Positions 1 through 7,437 are shown, numbered from the stretch's first letter. The stretch is DNA of 9,903 bases from an uncultured Actinomycetes bacterium (GCA_946481495.1 CAMLNW010000089.1:1-9903), one strand, 5' to 3'. Notes: a model not told the origin generated them from the sequence alone. Numbers and translations are program-made.

Positions 1-2415
1 GCGTGGTGGGAAGCGACGGCCGGCGCGCACTTCACCGGCGCCGACCGGGCGTTCACCACTCCTGTCTCGAACGCGCGGCCGGGTGGCCGGGCGCCGGAGC
101 TTGTCTCGCCGGCGGACAAGGGCCTGTCGGGCCTCGCCGGCTATGTCTATGTCGGGGGTAACGAGACGTTCTTTCAGGCTTCGGCCGATGGAAGCAAGGT
201 GTTCTATCCGATGTCCTATGGCATCCCTGGCTCTACGTCGAGCGGCAACTTGCGCTATCTGGCTGAGCGTGGGAGCGATGGCTGGTCGCCGGTGCAGATG
301 ACCCCGGGCGAGACCGTTATGGCGCCCACGATCCCCCGGCAGGATGGCCAATGGTCTGGGCGGTATCAGTACCTGGCGCCCGACCTTGAGTGTGGGGTGT
401 TGACGAGCCCGATGCCGTTGACCGAGGACGCGCCGTCGTCGGTGGTCGAGAGCGGTGGGGCGAACTTGTTCCGTCGCGACTCCGGTGGGGGGTATTCGTT
501 GATGGCGCCGGCGCCGTTGAACCCGGAGGTGGGCGCTCCGGACCTCGAGCATGGTGGCTATGACATTGCGGGAGCTTCGGCTGACTGTCAGCGGGTGGTC
601 GTCACGACACAGTTCCGTTTCCCTGGGTTGAGCGACACCGGTATCTACTTGAGCGATCACGGGACGATAAAGGAGGTGGGTGTGCTGCCTGACGGCGATG
701 TCGCTCATGGCGGCTTCTCGACCGCGCCGACGGCAGGCAGCGGGTTGCGCAACGTCAACCTCGGCTCGTCGGACAATGAGGGAGGGACTCCGTGGCGTGC
801 GGTGTCTGAGGACGGGTCGCGTATGTACTTCACCGCGGACAGCAACGATGGCAACGATGTCGGTAATCGTGCGTTGTATCTGCGTGAGGAAGGGGAGCCG
901 ACGGTGAAGGTGTCGGCGTCTGAGACCGCGACGTCGAATCGGCGGGCGTTCTTTCAGACCGCGGCAGTCGACGGGTCACGCGTCGCTTTCCTGGCCAACT
1001 ACGGGCTGACGGCTTCGTCGAGCACGGGTCCGGTCGCGAACAACTGCTCGGCGTCGCCCCCGCAGCCGTGCGCGTTGTATGTGTATGACGTAGCGACAGG
1101 CGAGTTGACCGACATCTCCGCCGACGCCAATCCCGCCGACACCAACGGCGCGACGGTCGCGGGTGTGATCGCCACGTCGGAGGACCTGTCGACGGTCTAC
1201 TTCGCCGCTCGTGGCCAGTTGGTCCCGGGTGAGGGCGCAAGCTATGCCCAGAACGTCGCTGATGGCACCTACAGCGTGTACCGGTCTGACGCGGACGGCC
1301 TGACATATGTCGCTCCGGTCAAGCCCAACGACCTGAATCAGGCTGGTCCGCGGCAGGGCGGGAATCTGGTGTCCTCGGGTGTTTTGGCGAATTGGAGTGC
1401 GCAGGCGACGCCGGATGGGTCGTCGTTGTTGTTCTCGTCGTCTGCGGACGTGGTGGGTTATGACAGCGGTGGGGTCAAGGAGGCGTATCTGTTCTCTGTC
1501 GAGACGGGGCAGGTCGAGTGCCTCTCTTGCCGCCGCGATGGCGAGCCGTCGGTCGGTGACTCGGATACCACCCCGGTCGCGATCCCATCTAATCCCTTGG
1601 ACAAGAACCGTGCGTTGATGCTGTCCGATGACGGTAGCCGGGCGTTCTTCACGATGCCCGACGCGCTGGCTGATGGGGCGGTAGACGGCGAGGTAAACAT
1701 CTATGAGTGGGACAGCGGGTCGGTGCGGCTGCTGCACAGTGGCCCCAACGACACCGACTTCGGGCACATGGAGAAGGCGCCGAGCTTGCTCGGCACCACC
1801 GCCAGCGGCGACGACGCCTTCATCGTGACCGCGGCGGGCCTCGACTCGGCCGACGACGATGGCGTAAAGGATGTCTATGACCTGCGCGTCGGCGGCGGGT
1901 TCGCTACACCGCAGCCGGACCCCGAGCCGTGCGACGCCTTGGGGGATGGCTGTCAGGGTGGCGGGCTGGTGGTCGTCCCGCCGGTGTTCCGCACGATCCT
2001 GCCCGGAGACGCCAACGCCAACGCAGCGCCCCGCGCCCGGTTCAGCGTCAAGGCACTGACCAGAGCGCAACGCAAGGCGCTGGCAGCGGGCAGGCGAATC
2101 GAGCTGGTCGTCGCTGTCAACCGCCCCGGCACCGTGAGAGTCCGCGGCACAGCGTCGATCGGCGGCTCGCGGATCATGGTCATCTCAGCTACGCGCAAGG
2201 CCAGCAGCGCTTCGAAGCTGCGGATACCGGTCACGCTGCCCGAGGTCGCGCTGTCACGACTCGCCAGATCCGGCCGCCTGACGGTCTCGCTAACGACACG
2301 CTTCAGCGACACAAACCGCAGCCAGACACGCACCCTCAAGCTCAGCCGCGCCCAGAACAAGCGCGCAACGCGACGAGCCACCGCCCCTGTAGACGCCCAC
2401 GGAAAGGTGCGGTGA
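1..2415 (+). CDS. Secreted/surface WD40-like (PD40) beta-propeller protein, 5' partial
   Basis: The frame is open from base 1, so the N-terminus and any signal peptide lie outside the window; 804 residues are visible. Blade-like motifs of the form 'S-x-DGS-(R/K)-x-x-F' recur about every 50-100 residues, near 181 (SADGSKVFY), 574, 804 (SEDGSRMYF), 961 (VDGSRVAF), 1177, 1408 (TPDGSSLLF), 1621 (SDDGSRAFF) and 1801. This is typical of TolB/PD40-type propellers. A CLSC pair (Cys507 and Cys510, counted from the first visible codon) follows the sixth or seventh blade. Next come an acidic Pro-rich linker with two more cysteines (about 1915-1955) and a C-terminal beta domain (about 2035-2330) with a basic tail. 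No catalytic residues are recognisable, so a binding or scaffolding role outside the cell is inferred. The next gene begins 7 bases downstream, so the two are probably co-transcribed. I have seen this layout in uncharacterised Thermoleophilia proteins, but no function is known to me. Confidence 0.88.
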   Translation, partial: AWWEATAGAHFTGADRAFTTPVSNARPGGRAPELVSPADKGLSGLAGYVYVGGNETFFQASADGSKVFYPMSYGIPGSTSSGNLRYLAERGSDGWSPVQMTPGETVMAPTIPRQDGQWSGRYQYLAPDLECGVLTSPMPLTEDAPSSVVESGGANLFRRDSGGGYSLMAPAPLNPEVGAPDLEHGGYDIAGASADCQRVVVTTQFRFPGLSDTGIYLSDHGTIKEVGVLPDGDVAHGGFSTAPTAGSGLRNVNLGSSDNEGGTPWRAVSEDGSRMYFTADSNDGNDVGNRALYLREEGEPTVKVSASETATSNRRAFFQTAAVDGSRVAFLANYGLTASSSTGPVANNCSASPPQPCALYVYDVATGELTDISADANPADTNGATVAGVIATSEDLSTVYFAARGQLVPGEGASYAQNVADGTYSVYRSDADGLTYVAPVKPNDLNQAGPRQGGNLVSSGVLANWSAQATPDGSSLLFSSSADVVGYDSGGVKEAYLFSVETGQVECLSCRRDGEPSVGDSDTTPVAIPSNPLDKNRALMLSDDGSRAFFTMPDALADGAVDGEVNIYEWDSGSVRLLHSGPNDTDFGHMEKAPSLLGTTASGDDAFIVTAAGLDSADDDGVKDVYDLRVGGGFATPQPDPEPCDALGDGCQGGGLVVVPPVFRTILPGDANANAAPRARFSVKALTRAQRKALAAGRRIELVVAVNRPGTVRVRGTASIGGSRIMVISATRKASSASKLRIPVTLPEVALSRLARSGRLTVSLTTRFSDTNRSQTRTLKLSRAQNKRATRRATAPVDAHGKVR
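2411..2415 (+). promoter_or_regulatory. Ribosome binding site overlapping the upstream stop codon
   Basis: GGTGA lies 7 bases before the ATG at 2423, and its last three bases are the TGA stop of the propeller gene. Ribosomes ending the first gene would be placed directly on the start of the second, which implies translational coupling. The core is weak (5 bases, no GGAGG), so initiation of the second gene probably depends on translation of the first. Confidence 0.5.
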
Positions 2416-2422
2416 CCGCATC

Positions 2423-4633
2423 ATGACCCGCCACCCCCACTCCCTTTCCACACGCGCCACGCGCATCCTCGCGCTGACGCTCGCAATTCTCGGCCTGTCC
2501 GGCCTGGCCGCCGGCACGGCACAAGCCGCATCGCCCGCCTGGAAGCTGCTCAGCTCGACCGGGCCGACCAACCTCCCGCCGTATGTCAACGACCAACAGA
2601 GCGTGACGGTAAACGCGGTCTTCGGGTCGTATCGCTTGACCTTTAATGGGTCGACTACGCCTGACCTGTCTGTGACCGCTTCGGCGGCCACGATGCAGGC
2701 GGCGCTGAACGCTCTGCCCTCGATCAGCGCCGGGGATGGAAGCGTGACCGTGACCGGCGGCCCCGGCAACCTAGACGGGCGCTTCCCATACGTAGTGTCC
2801 TTCGACGGTGGCCCGCTGGCGGGCACACAGGTGCCGCTGATGACCACCTCAGCGGTATCGACCATCGGTGGAGTTTCGGCTTATGGGCAGCTCCCCGGGG
2901 TGACGGTGAACCCGACGCCGTCGAGCACGATCCATGTGTATGCGACCAATGTCGGTGGGGCCGCGACGTCGGGTCCGTACACGGTCACTGTGTCGCTTCC
3001 GCCTGGGTTGACGACCTCGAGGACCCCCTATGTGATGGCTAGTGGGACTGATTGGAGCTGCACGCCGACTGGCGCGGGGCAGAGCACGGTGTCGTGCACG
3101 AAGTCGACGCCGGTGCGGTCGGGGTTGGCCGCTGACACCTTGAACCTGCCGGTGAAGGTCGCGCCTGGGGTTGTGGAGGGCGTGGTCGAGGCTGAGGTGT
3201 CGATCTCTGGTGGCGGGGCGTCGCCGGCGTCGTATGTCGAGCCGATCACGATCAGCTCGACACCGGCGCAGCCTGGTGTGCAGGCGATGTGGGCGGGCGC
3301 CTTCGACGAGGACGGCAATCCCTATACCCAAGCGGGCGGCCATCCGTTCAGCGCTCTCGCCGCCTTCTCCCTCAACACGGTCATGTCATCGCTCGGAAAT
3401 GTCATGCCGGCGGGCGGCGTCAGGAACATCAACGTCGCGTTGCCGGCTGGGTTTGTTGCCAATCCTTTGGTCGCGCCGCGTTGTCCGCGCAACGACATGT
3501 GGTGTGACAGGAACGCGCTCGTCGGCAACGTCGGGCCAGTGCTGATCAATCACGACGGTGGCTTCGGCAAGGGAGCGTTTACGAATGTGTTGCCTCCGGT
3601 GGGTTCGCCGGTGCAGTTGTCGTTTCCGGCCTCGTTGGCGCGGGTCAATACGACGGCTCGGGTTCGCCCCGACGACTTTGGTGTGACGTCGCTCGCTCCG
3701 GACCTTCCGACCAACTACTACGCCTTCGCGTCGCTGGTCACGCTTTGGGGCCAGCCCGGGAACCCGCTCTATGACGAGCAGCGGTGCAAGGAGATCAGCT
3801 GCCCGGCGGTCAACCCCGGCACCGTCGATGACGCGTTCTTGACCAACCCGACTGAGTGTTCGGGCGTCGATCTGATCACCAGCATGGAGATGGATGTGTG
3901 GCAGGCGCCGGGTGTGTTTAGCTCGGCTTCTGATGCTGCGCCTGCGATCACTGGGTGTGGGTTGGTGCCGTTTGAGCCGACGGTGGATGTGGCTGCCACC
4001 TCGTCGGGGCGGGATTCGGCGTCGGGGTTGGACTTCGATGTCGAGTTGCCGCAGGCCAATCTGCTTGACATCAACGCGATCGCGACGAGCCATCTGGATG
4101 ATGTGACGGTCGAGTTGCCGGAGGGGCTTGCGGTCAACCCGTCGGGGGCTACCGGTTTGGAGGGCTGTTCTGACGCGCAGATGGCGGTTGGGACGGATTC
4201 TGTGCCGCAGTGTCCGGATGGGTCGAAGATCGGGGTGGTGGAGATCACGTCGCCGCTTGTCGATCACCCGATCGGCGGGACGATGTATCTCGGGACGCCG
4301 AAGTCGACGGATCCGATGTCGGGTGAGATGCTCAGGTTGTTCGTCGTTGCTCGCGACGATCGGACCGGGACGTTGATCAAGCTCCCCGGATCCTCGACCG
4401 CCGACCCCGAGACGGGGAAGTTGACCGCGACGTTTGAGAACAACCCGAGGCTCCCGTTCGACCATCTCAGTGTGAAGGTCAAGGGTGGTGATCGTGGTGT
4501 GCTCGTGTGGGGAGCGGTCGATCTCGGCGATGTTGTCGCCGTGGAGCGGCAACGCGCCGGTAACCCAGGACTCGCCGTTGGACATTACGGGCGACTGTTC
4601 GTTTGGTTTCGCTCCCGATCTCGAGGCCGGTAA
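2423..4633 (+). CDS. Secreted modular surface protein, N-terminal part of a frameshifted gene
   Basis: The start has a basic n-region, a hydrophobic core and an AQA-A cleavage site after about residue 35, so the product is exported. Residues 67-140 resemble a short repeat domain ('LTFNG...AALNALP...VTVTGGPG') common in this lineage. Residues 154-280 resemble DUF11 (IHVYATNVGG, VTVSLPPGL). Residues 284-520 carry a family core with the landmarks DEDGNPYTQAGGHPF, VALPAGFVANP, TLWGQPGNP, FLTNPTECSG and PAITGCG. From residue 521 the first copy of a repeated module runs to about 695 (VTVELPEGLAVNPSGATG, CPDGSKIG, HLSVKVKGG). After that the translation (WGAVDLGD to the stop at 4633) no longer resembles the family, while the +1 frame (CGERSISAMLSPWSG) does. 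The last roughly 41 residues are therefore probably an out-of-frame tail. Whether the break is real or a sequencing error cannot be told from here. Function is unknown; an extracellular adhesive or structural role is a guess. Confidence 0.85.
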   Translation: MTRHPHSLSTRATRILALTLAILGLSGLAAGTAQAASPAWKLLSSTGPTNLPPYVNDQQSVTVNAVFGSYRLTFNGSTTPDLSVTASAATMQAALNALPSISAGDGSVTVTGGPGNLDGRFPYVVSFDGGPLAGTQVPLMTTSAVSTIGGVSAYGQLPGVTVNPTPSSTIHVYATNVGGAATSGPYTVTVSLPPGLTTSRTPYVMASGTDWSCTPTGAGQSTVSCTKSTPVRSGLAADTLNLPVKVAPGVVEGVVEAEVSISGGGASPASYVEPITISSTPAQPGVQAMWAGAFDEDGNPYTQAGGHPFSALAAFSLNTVMSSLGNVMPAGGVRNINVALPAGFVANPLVAPRCPRNDMWCDRNALVGNVGPVLINHDGGFGKGAFTNVLPPVGSPVQLSFPASLARVNTTARVRPDDFGVTSLAPDLPTNYYAFASLVTLWGQPGNPLYDEQRCKEISCPAVNPGTVDDAFLTNPTECSGVDLITSMEMDVWQAPGVFSSASDAAPAITGCGLVPFEPTVDVAATSSGRDSASGLDFDVELPQANLLDINAIATSHLDDVTVELPEGLAVNPSGATGLEGCSDAQMAVGTDSVPQCPDGSKIGVVEITSPLVDHPIGGTMYLGTPKSTDPMSGEMLRLFVVARDDRTGTLIKLPGSSTADPETGKLTATFENNPRLPFDHLSVKVKGGDRGVLVWGAVDLGDVVAVERQRAGNPGLAVGHYGRLFVWFRSRSRGR

Positions 4634-5789
4634 CTCCAGCCAGCAGGCGCGTGGGACGGGGACGTTCGGCTTCCGGTTCTCGCGTGAGGACGGCGAACAG
4701 TGGATCGACGGGCTGACCGCCAAGCTCCCGCAAGGGCTGCTGGCCAGCGTCAAGGACCTGCCGCTGTGCAACTCCAGCCAGGCTGCCGCTGGTGCTTGTC
4801 CGGCTGGTTCGCGGATCGGATCGGTTGACGCGACCGCCGGGTCCGGCAGCCCGTTCGTGCTGGAGCAGAAGGGCTCTGTCTATTTGACCGAGGGCTACAA
4901 GGGCTGCCCCTACGGCCTCGCCGTAGTGGTCCCTGTGGTCGCTGGCCCGTTCGACGGCTCGTCGCCTGAGACAGATCTCGGCGACATCGTCGTCCGCCAA
5001 TCGGTGTGTGTCGACCCGTCGACCGCCCAGGTCACAGCAACCAGTGACCCGTTCCCGACGATCTGGCACGGCGTCCCGCTCCGCGTCCGGTCGGTCACCG
5101 TCAGCGTCGACCGTCCAGGGTTCATGCTCAACCCCTCCAACTGCTCTGCCAAGCAAGTCGGCGCCATATTCCATTCCGAGCGTGGCGCGACCGCCAACGC
5201 GGCCAGCCCATTCCAAGCCACAGGCTGCGCGGCACTGCCGTTCAAACCGAAGCTCACCCTCGCGTTGACCGGCCGCAAGCAGGTCACGACCGGCAAGCAC
5301 CCCGGCGTCAAAGCGCTGGTAACCCAGCAGGGCGTCGGCGAGGCCGGGATCGAGAAAGCGGTCGTCCGGCTTCCGAAGTCGCTTGCGCTGGACCCGGACA
5401 ACGCTCAGGCGTTGTGTGAGTTCGCCGACGGGACCAAGCCCGATCTCGAGAACCACTGTCCGAAGGGGTCGATCGTCGGACGAGCACGCGCGGTCACGCC
5501 GCTGCTCAACGAGCCGCTGGTCGGGAACGTGTACTTCGTCAAGAACATCCGGATCGATCCCACGACCGGAAACCAGATCCGCACCCTGCCAATGATCATC
5601 GTCGCCCTACGCGGCGAGATCGCGGTCAACCTCAAAGGCGAGTCAGACACCACCAAGTCAGGCAAGCTCGTCAACACGTTCGACAACGTTCCGGACGCGC
5701 CGATCAGCCAGTTCAACCTCAACATCAACGGCGGCAACACAGGAATCCTCGCCGTCACACGCACCCGCAGAGCCAAGATCAACATCTGC
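3983..5789 (+). repeat. Three diverged copies of one protein module
   Basis: Copy 1 is about 3983-4507, copy 2 about 4665-5144 and copy 3 about 5226-5789. Shared landmarks in order are: a 'LP-x-G/S-L-A-x-(N/D)P' or LPQGLLAS strand, a Cys-containing segment, 'CP-x-GS-x-IG/VG', then 'PL...G-x-V/M-Y' or VYLTEG, a hydrophobic strand (LRLFVVARD / GLAVVVPVV / PMIIVALRG), and a closing strand before a Gly-rich or Cys motif (VKVKGG / MLNPSNC / NINGGNTG...NICAG). Similarity is at protein level only; no DNA-level repeat is evident. Copy boundaries are approximate. Confidence 0.65.
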
Positions 5790-5942
5790 GCCGGCCGCCA
5801 TACCGCAGAAACCGACATGGACGCACAAAACGGACGCCGACACGACTTCGACATCCGCATGAAGACACCATGCACCAGAAAGCAGACCAAAGCCGCCAAG
5901 CTCCGCGCCAAGCGGGCCGCGGCCAAGGCGAAGCGCGGCTGA
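4485..5942 (+). CDS. Secreted modular surface protein, C-terminal part of the frameshifted gene
   Basis: This frame opens at a GTG at 4485, but its first 7 residues overlap the KVKGG end of the preceding ORF and have no Shine-Dalgarno sequence, signal peptide or family character. It is best read as the second half of the gene that starts at 2423. It holds module copy 2 (about 4665-5144: LPQGLLASVKDLPLC, CPAGSRIG, VYLTEGYKGCPYG, MLNPSNC) and copy 3 (about 5226-5789: VRLPKSLALDP, CPKGSIVGRARAVTPLL, VGNVYFVKNIRIDP, FNLNINGGNTG, INICAG). A conserved-looking stretch (about 5805-5875) ends at KTPC, followed by a Lys/Arg/Ala-rich tail (residues about 465-485) that could bind nucleic acid, acidic polymers or the cell surface. 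If the break is genuine, this half would lack a signal peptide and would not be exported. The protein ends 20 bases before the convergent TetR gene. Confidence 0.82.
   Translation: MVIVVCSCGERSISAMLSPWSGNAPVTQDSPLDITGDCSFGFAPDLEAGNSSQQARGTGTFGFRFSREDGEQWIDGLTAKLPQGLLASVKDLPLCNSSQAAAGACPAGSRIGSVDATAGSGSPFVLEQKGSVYLTEGYKGCPYGLAVVVPVVAGPFDGSSPETDLGDIVVRQSVCVDPSTAQVTATSDPFPTIWHGVPLRVRSVTVSVDRPGFMLNPSNCSAKQVGAIFHSERGATANAASPFQATGCAALPFKPKLTLALTGRKQVTTGKHPGVKALVTQQGVGEAGIEKAVVRLPKSLALDPDNAQALCEFADGTKPDLENHCPKGSIVGRARAVTPLLNEPLVGNVYFVKNIRIDPTTGNQIRTLPMIIVALRGEIAVNLKGESDTTKSGKLVNTFDNVPDAPISQFNLNINGGNTGILAVTRTRRAKINICAGRHTAETDMDAQNGRRHDFDIRMKTPCTRKQTKAAKLRAKRAAAKAKRG
4499..4510 (+). other. Frameshift point inside one surface-protein gene
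   Basis: The upstream frame reads KVKGGDRGVLV through 4505-4507. The family-like sequence resumes in the next frame with Cys at 4506-4508 (CGERSISAMLSPWSG). The local bases are ctcgtgtggggag. Two extra bases (one more TG in the short gtgtg run) would give LVCGER and restore one frame through to 5942. In relatives as I recall them, a few more residues separate the KGG motif from the CG motif, so a deletion of about 14 bases would also fit. Both halves keep intact coding character, which argues for a recent event or a sequencing error. Confidence 0.75.
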
Positions 5943-5962
5943 GCCGCTAGGACTCTCCTCGA

Positions 5963-6751
5963 TCAGCCCGCCGCCCGCAGCCCGGGCGGCGGGCCGTCGA
6001 GCTCTCTGGCCGCTCGCTCGGGACCGAGGAACGGTACGGCCAGGAGATAGGTCAGCTCGGGCACGAGGCGTGGAAGCCCTGCCCCGGCGCCGGCGGCTAT
6101 CTCGTGGCGGAGCATCTCGGCTAGGTCGCCGATACGGCCCATGCGCAGCGACTCGCCGAACGGGGAGTCGCCGAGGGCGTCGGACGGAGCGGATTCGAAG
6201 AGGGGGAGCAAGCCTTCCAGCTCGGCACGGCGGCGGGCAGCCGTCACCGGTCCCGCGGCGAGCCCTTCGATGAAGCACAGCCGCGCCACGGCCGGGTTGC
6301 CCGCCAGCGCGCCGCACAGCGCCGTCAGCGCCGCCCGCAGCCGCCGCGCCCATGGCGGCCCCTCGGACTCGAAGGCGCTCAGGGTGACCTCGAGCAGGCG
6401 GTCCATCTCCTGGCCGTAGGCGACGGCGAAGCACTCGTCCTTGCCGTCGAACTGCTGGTAGAAGGTCTTGCGCGAGACGCCGGCGCGCGAGATGACGTCG
6501 GCGATCGAAGTCTCGGCATAGCCGTGCTCGGCGACGGCCTCGGCCATGCCGGCCAGCAGGCGGGCGCGCTGCGACTCCGCGACGGCCTCGGGCGCCAGCC
6601 CGTGGCGGCCACCGGGGATCTGTCCCAAGCGCCGCGGGGCACGCTGTCCCTGTGTTCTACGGATATCTGTACCCGTGGGTTTGTGAGAGCGCGGAGCGGT
6701 CTCGGCCTCGGCCGCGCCAGAAACATGCTGGACTCGCTCTATCGGAGTCAT
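5963..6751 (-). CDS. TetR-family transcriptional regulator (second of a tandem pair)
   Basis: The protein has 262 residues from the ATG at 6751, which overlaps the stop of the upstream TetR gene as ATGA. The TetR N-domain spans about residues 60-110, with a helix-turn-helix at about 81-101 (TSIADVISRAGVSRKTFYQQ, then FDGKDE). It is preceded by an arm, IPGGRHGLAPEAVAESQRAR, shared with the TetR at 8478-9182. The ligand-binding half is Ala/Leu/Arg-rich and diverged, as usual. Residues 1-45 are not conserved between the paralogues and cover a locally AT-richer stretch, so the true start may instead be the TTG at 6628 (GQIPGGRHGL follows). The product would be a dimeric DNA-binding repressor that responds to a small hydrophobic ligand; target and ligand are unknown. 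It converges on the surface-protein gene with a 20-base gap, and a strong hairpin sits at its 3' end. Confidence 0.9.
   Translation of the reverse strand: MTPIERVQHVSGAAEAETAPRSHKPTGTDIRRTQGQRAPRRLGQIPGGRHGLAPEAVAESQRARLLAGMAEAVAEHGYAETSIADVISRAGVSRKTFYQQFDGKDECFAVAYGQEMDRLLEVTLSAFESEGPPWARRLRAALTALCGALAGNPAVARLCFIEGLAAGPVTAARRRAELEGLLPLFESAPSDALGDSPFGESLRMGRIGDLAEMLRHEIAAGAGAGLPRLVPELTYLLAVPFLGPERAARELDGPPPGLRAAG
5967..5993. terminator. GC-rich hairpin between convergent genes
   Basis: A perfect 11-bp inverted repeat (cccgccgcccg at 5967-5977, cgggcggcggg at 5983-5993) encloses a 5-base loop. It lies just inside the 3' end of the minus-strand TetR gene and starts 25 bases after the plus-strand surface gene ends. 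For plus-strand transcripts it could act as a terminator, although no T-run follows. For minus-strand transcripts it comes before the stop codon, so a terminator role in that direction is less likely. Alternatively it is only a by-product of Pro/Ala/Gly codons. Confidence 0.45.
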
Positions 6752-7380
6752 CGGGCCACCGCCACCAGCGGCGCCACCTGGGTCGCCACGATCTCGCCCG
6801 CCATCCCGCGCAGCGCCGCCGAGTCGCGCCGGTCGACCGGTAGATAGATCAGCTCGTGGACCGCGCCCACCAGCGCCTGGGCGGACAGTCGGTCGAGCTT
6901 GTCGTCGCCGCGCAGCTCGCTCAGCGCGTGCTGGACGAGTTGCGCCAGGCGCTCCATCACCGCCGCGCGCCGCTCGCGTGCCTTCGCTCCGGCCGCGAAC
7001 ACCTCGACGACGCACATTCTCGCCAACTCCGGCTCTGACGCCAGGAATTCCAGGAAGGCCTCGAGCGCGGCCTCGATCCGCCGCTCCGGCACGTCGCCGT
7101 CGAGGTAGGCGTCGGTCACGACCCGCAGCACGCGGCTCATCGCCTCGTCGTAGGCGGCGAGGAAGCAGTCCTCGCGGTCGTCGAAGAGCTCGTAGAAGGT
7201 CCGTCGCGACACGCCGGCCTGGACCAGCACGCGCTCGACGGTCGTCTCCTCGTAGCCGGCTGTGGCCACCACGTGGGCCATCGCCTCCATCAGTCGCTCG
7301 CGCTGGACTCGCTCGACCTCGTCCCTCGGCACGCCCTGCGGTCCGGGCGCCAGCTTGACCGCCTGTCGCCTTTCGCTCAT
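6748..7380 (-). CDS. TetR-family transcriptional regulator (first of a tandem pair)
   Basis: The protein has 210 residues, the usual TetR length. The helix-turn-helix is at about 46-65 (TTVERVLVQAGVSRRTFYEL, then FDDREDCFLAAYDEA). An N-terminal arm (LAPGPQGVPRDEVERVQRER) aligns with the arms of the two other TetR proteins in this window. The ligand domain includes the motif EPELARMCVVEVFAAG, matched by SPAFAKMCIVEVLAAG in the 8478-9182 protein. I chose the ATG at 7380 because it immediately follows a good promoter without a Shine-Dalgarno sequence (leaderless). The in-frame start 48 bases upstream would place the promoter inside the gene. It overlaps the next TetR by 4 bases (ATGA), so the two are co-transcribed and coupled. 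Autoregulation is likely, because a near-symmetric inverted repeat surrounds the promoter. Ligand and regulon are unknown. Confidence 0.92.
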   Translation of the reverse strand: MSERRQAVKLAPGPQGVPRDEVERVQRERLMEAMAHVVATAGYEETTVERVLVQAGVSRRTFYELFDDREDCFLAAYDEAMSRVLRVVTDAYLDGDVPERRIEAALEAFLEFLASEPELARMCVVEVFAAGAKARERRAAVMERLAQLVQHALSELRGDDKLDRLSAQALVGAVHELIYLPVDRRDSAALRGMAGEIVATQVAPLVAVAR

Positions 7381-7386
7381 GAGGCA

Positions 7387-7415
7387 ACCATAGACCGTCT
7401 GTTCTCTCTTGACAA
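7387..7415 (-). promoter_or_regulatory. Leaderless promoter of the tandem TetR genes
   Basis: On the minus strand TTGTCA (7415-7410) and TATGGT (7392-7387) are separated by 17 bases. Only six bases (TGCCTC) separate the -10 from the ATG at 7380, so transcription should begin at or next to the start codon. No Shine-Dalgarno sequence is present, which fits a leaderless mRNA, a common form in actinobacteria. Confidence 0.6.
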
Positions 7416-7437
7416 CTAAGACACGCACGGTTTATGG
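7388..7437. promoter_or_regulatory. Inverted repeat around divergent promoters, candidate TetR operator
   Basis: The arms ccatagaccgt (7388-7398) and acggtttatgg (7427-7437) are inverted copies matching at 10 of 11 positions. Between them the 7-bp palindromic unit ttgacaa (7409-7415) sits at the same centre. The arms contain the two -10 boxes. A dimer or dimer pair bound here would block both directions. Half-sites this far apart (about 39 bp centre to centre) are wider than a single TetR operator, so each arm might instead bind separately. Confidence 0.45.

Noticed and set aside
976..2070. Long minus-strand open frame opposite the propeller gene
   Set aside because: It is Arg/His-rich with no recognisable domain and mirrors a gene with clear propeller motifs; such antisense frames are common in GC-rich DNA.
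3386..4771. 461-codon minus-strand open frame opposite the module protein
   Set aside because: Low-complexity, Arg-rich translation with no start signal; it lies across a well-supported gene and its frameshift, which it does not explain.
4479..5456. 325-codon minus-strand open frame
   Set aside because: It lies opposite modules 2 and 3, which show strong family motifs on the plus strand; no ribosome site or domain.
6752..7387. Upstream extension of the second TetR frame to 7387
   Set aside because: The extension is the out-of-frame shadow of the first TetR gene; the ATGA overlap at 6748-6751 gives the natural start.
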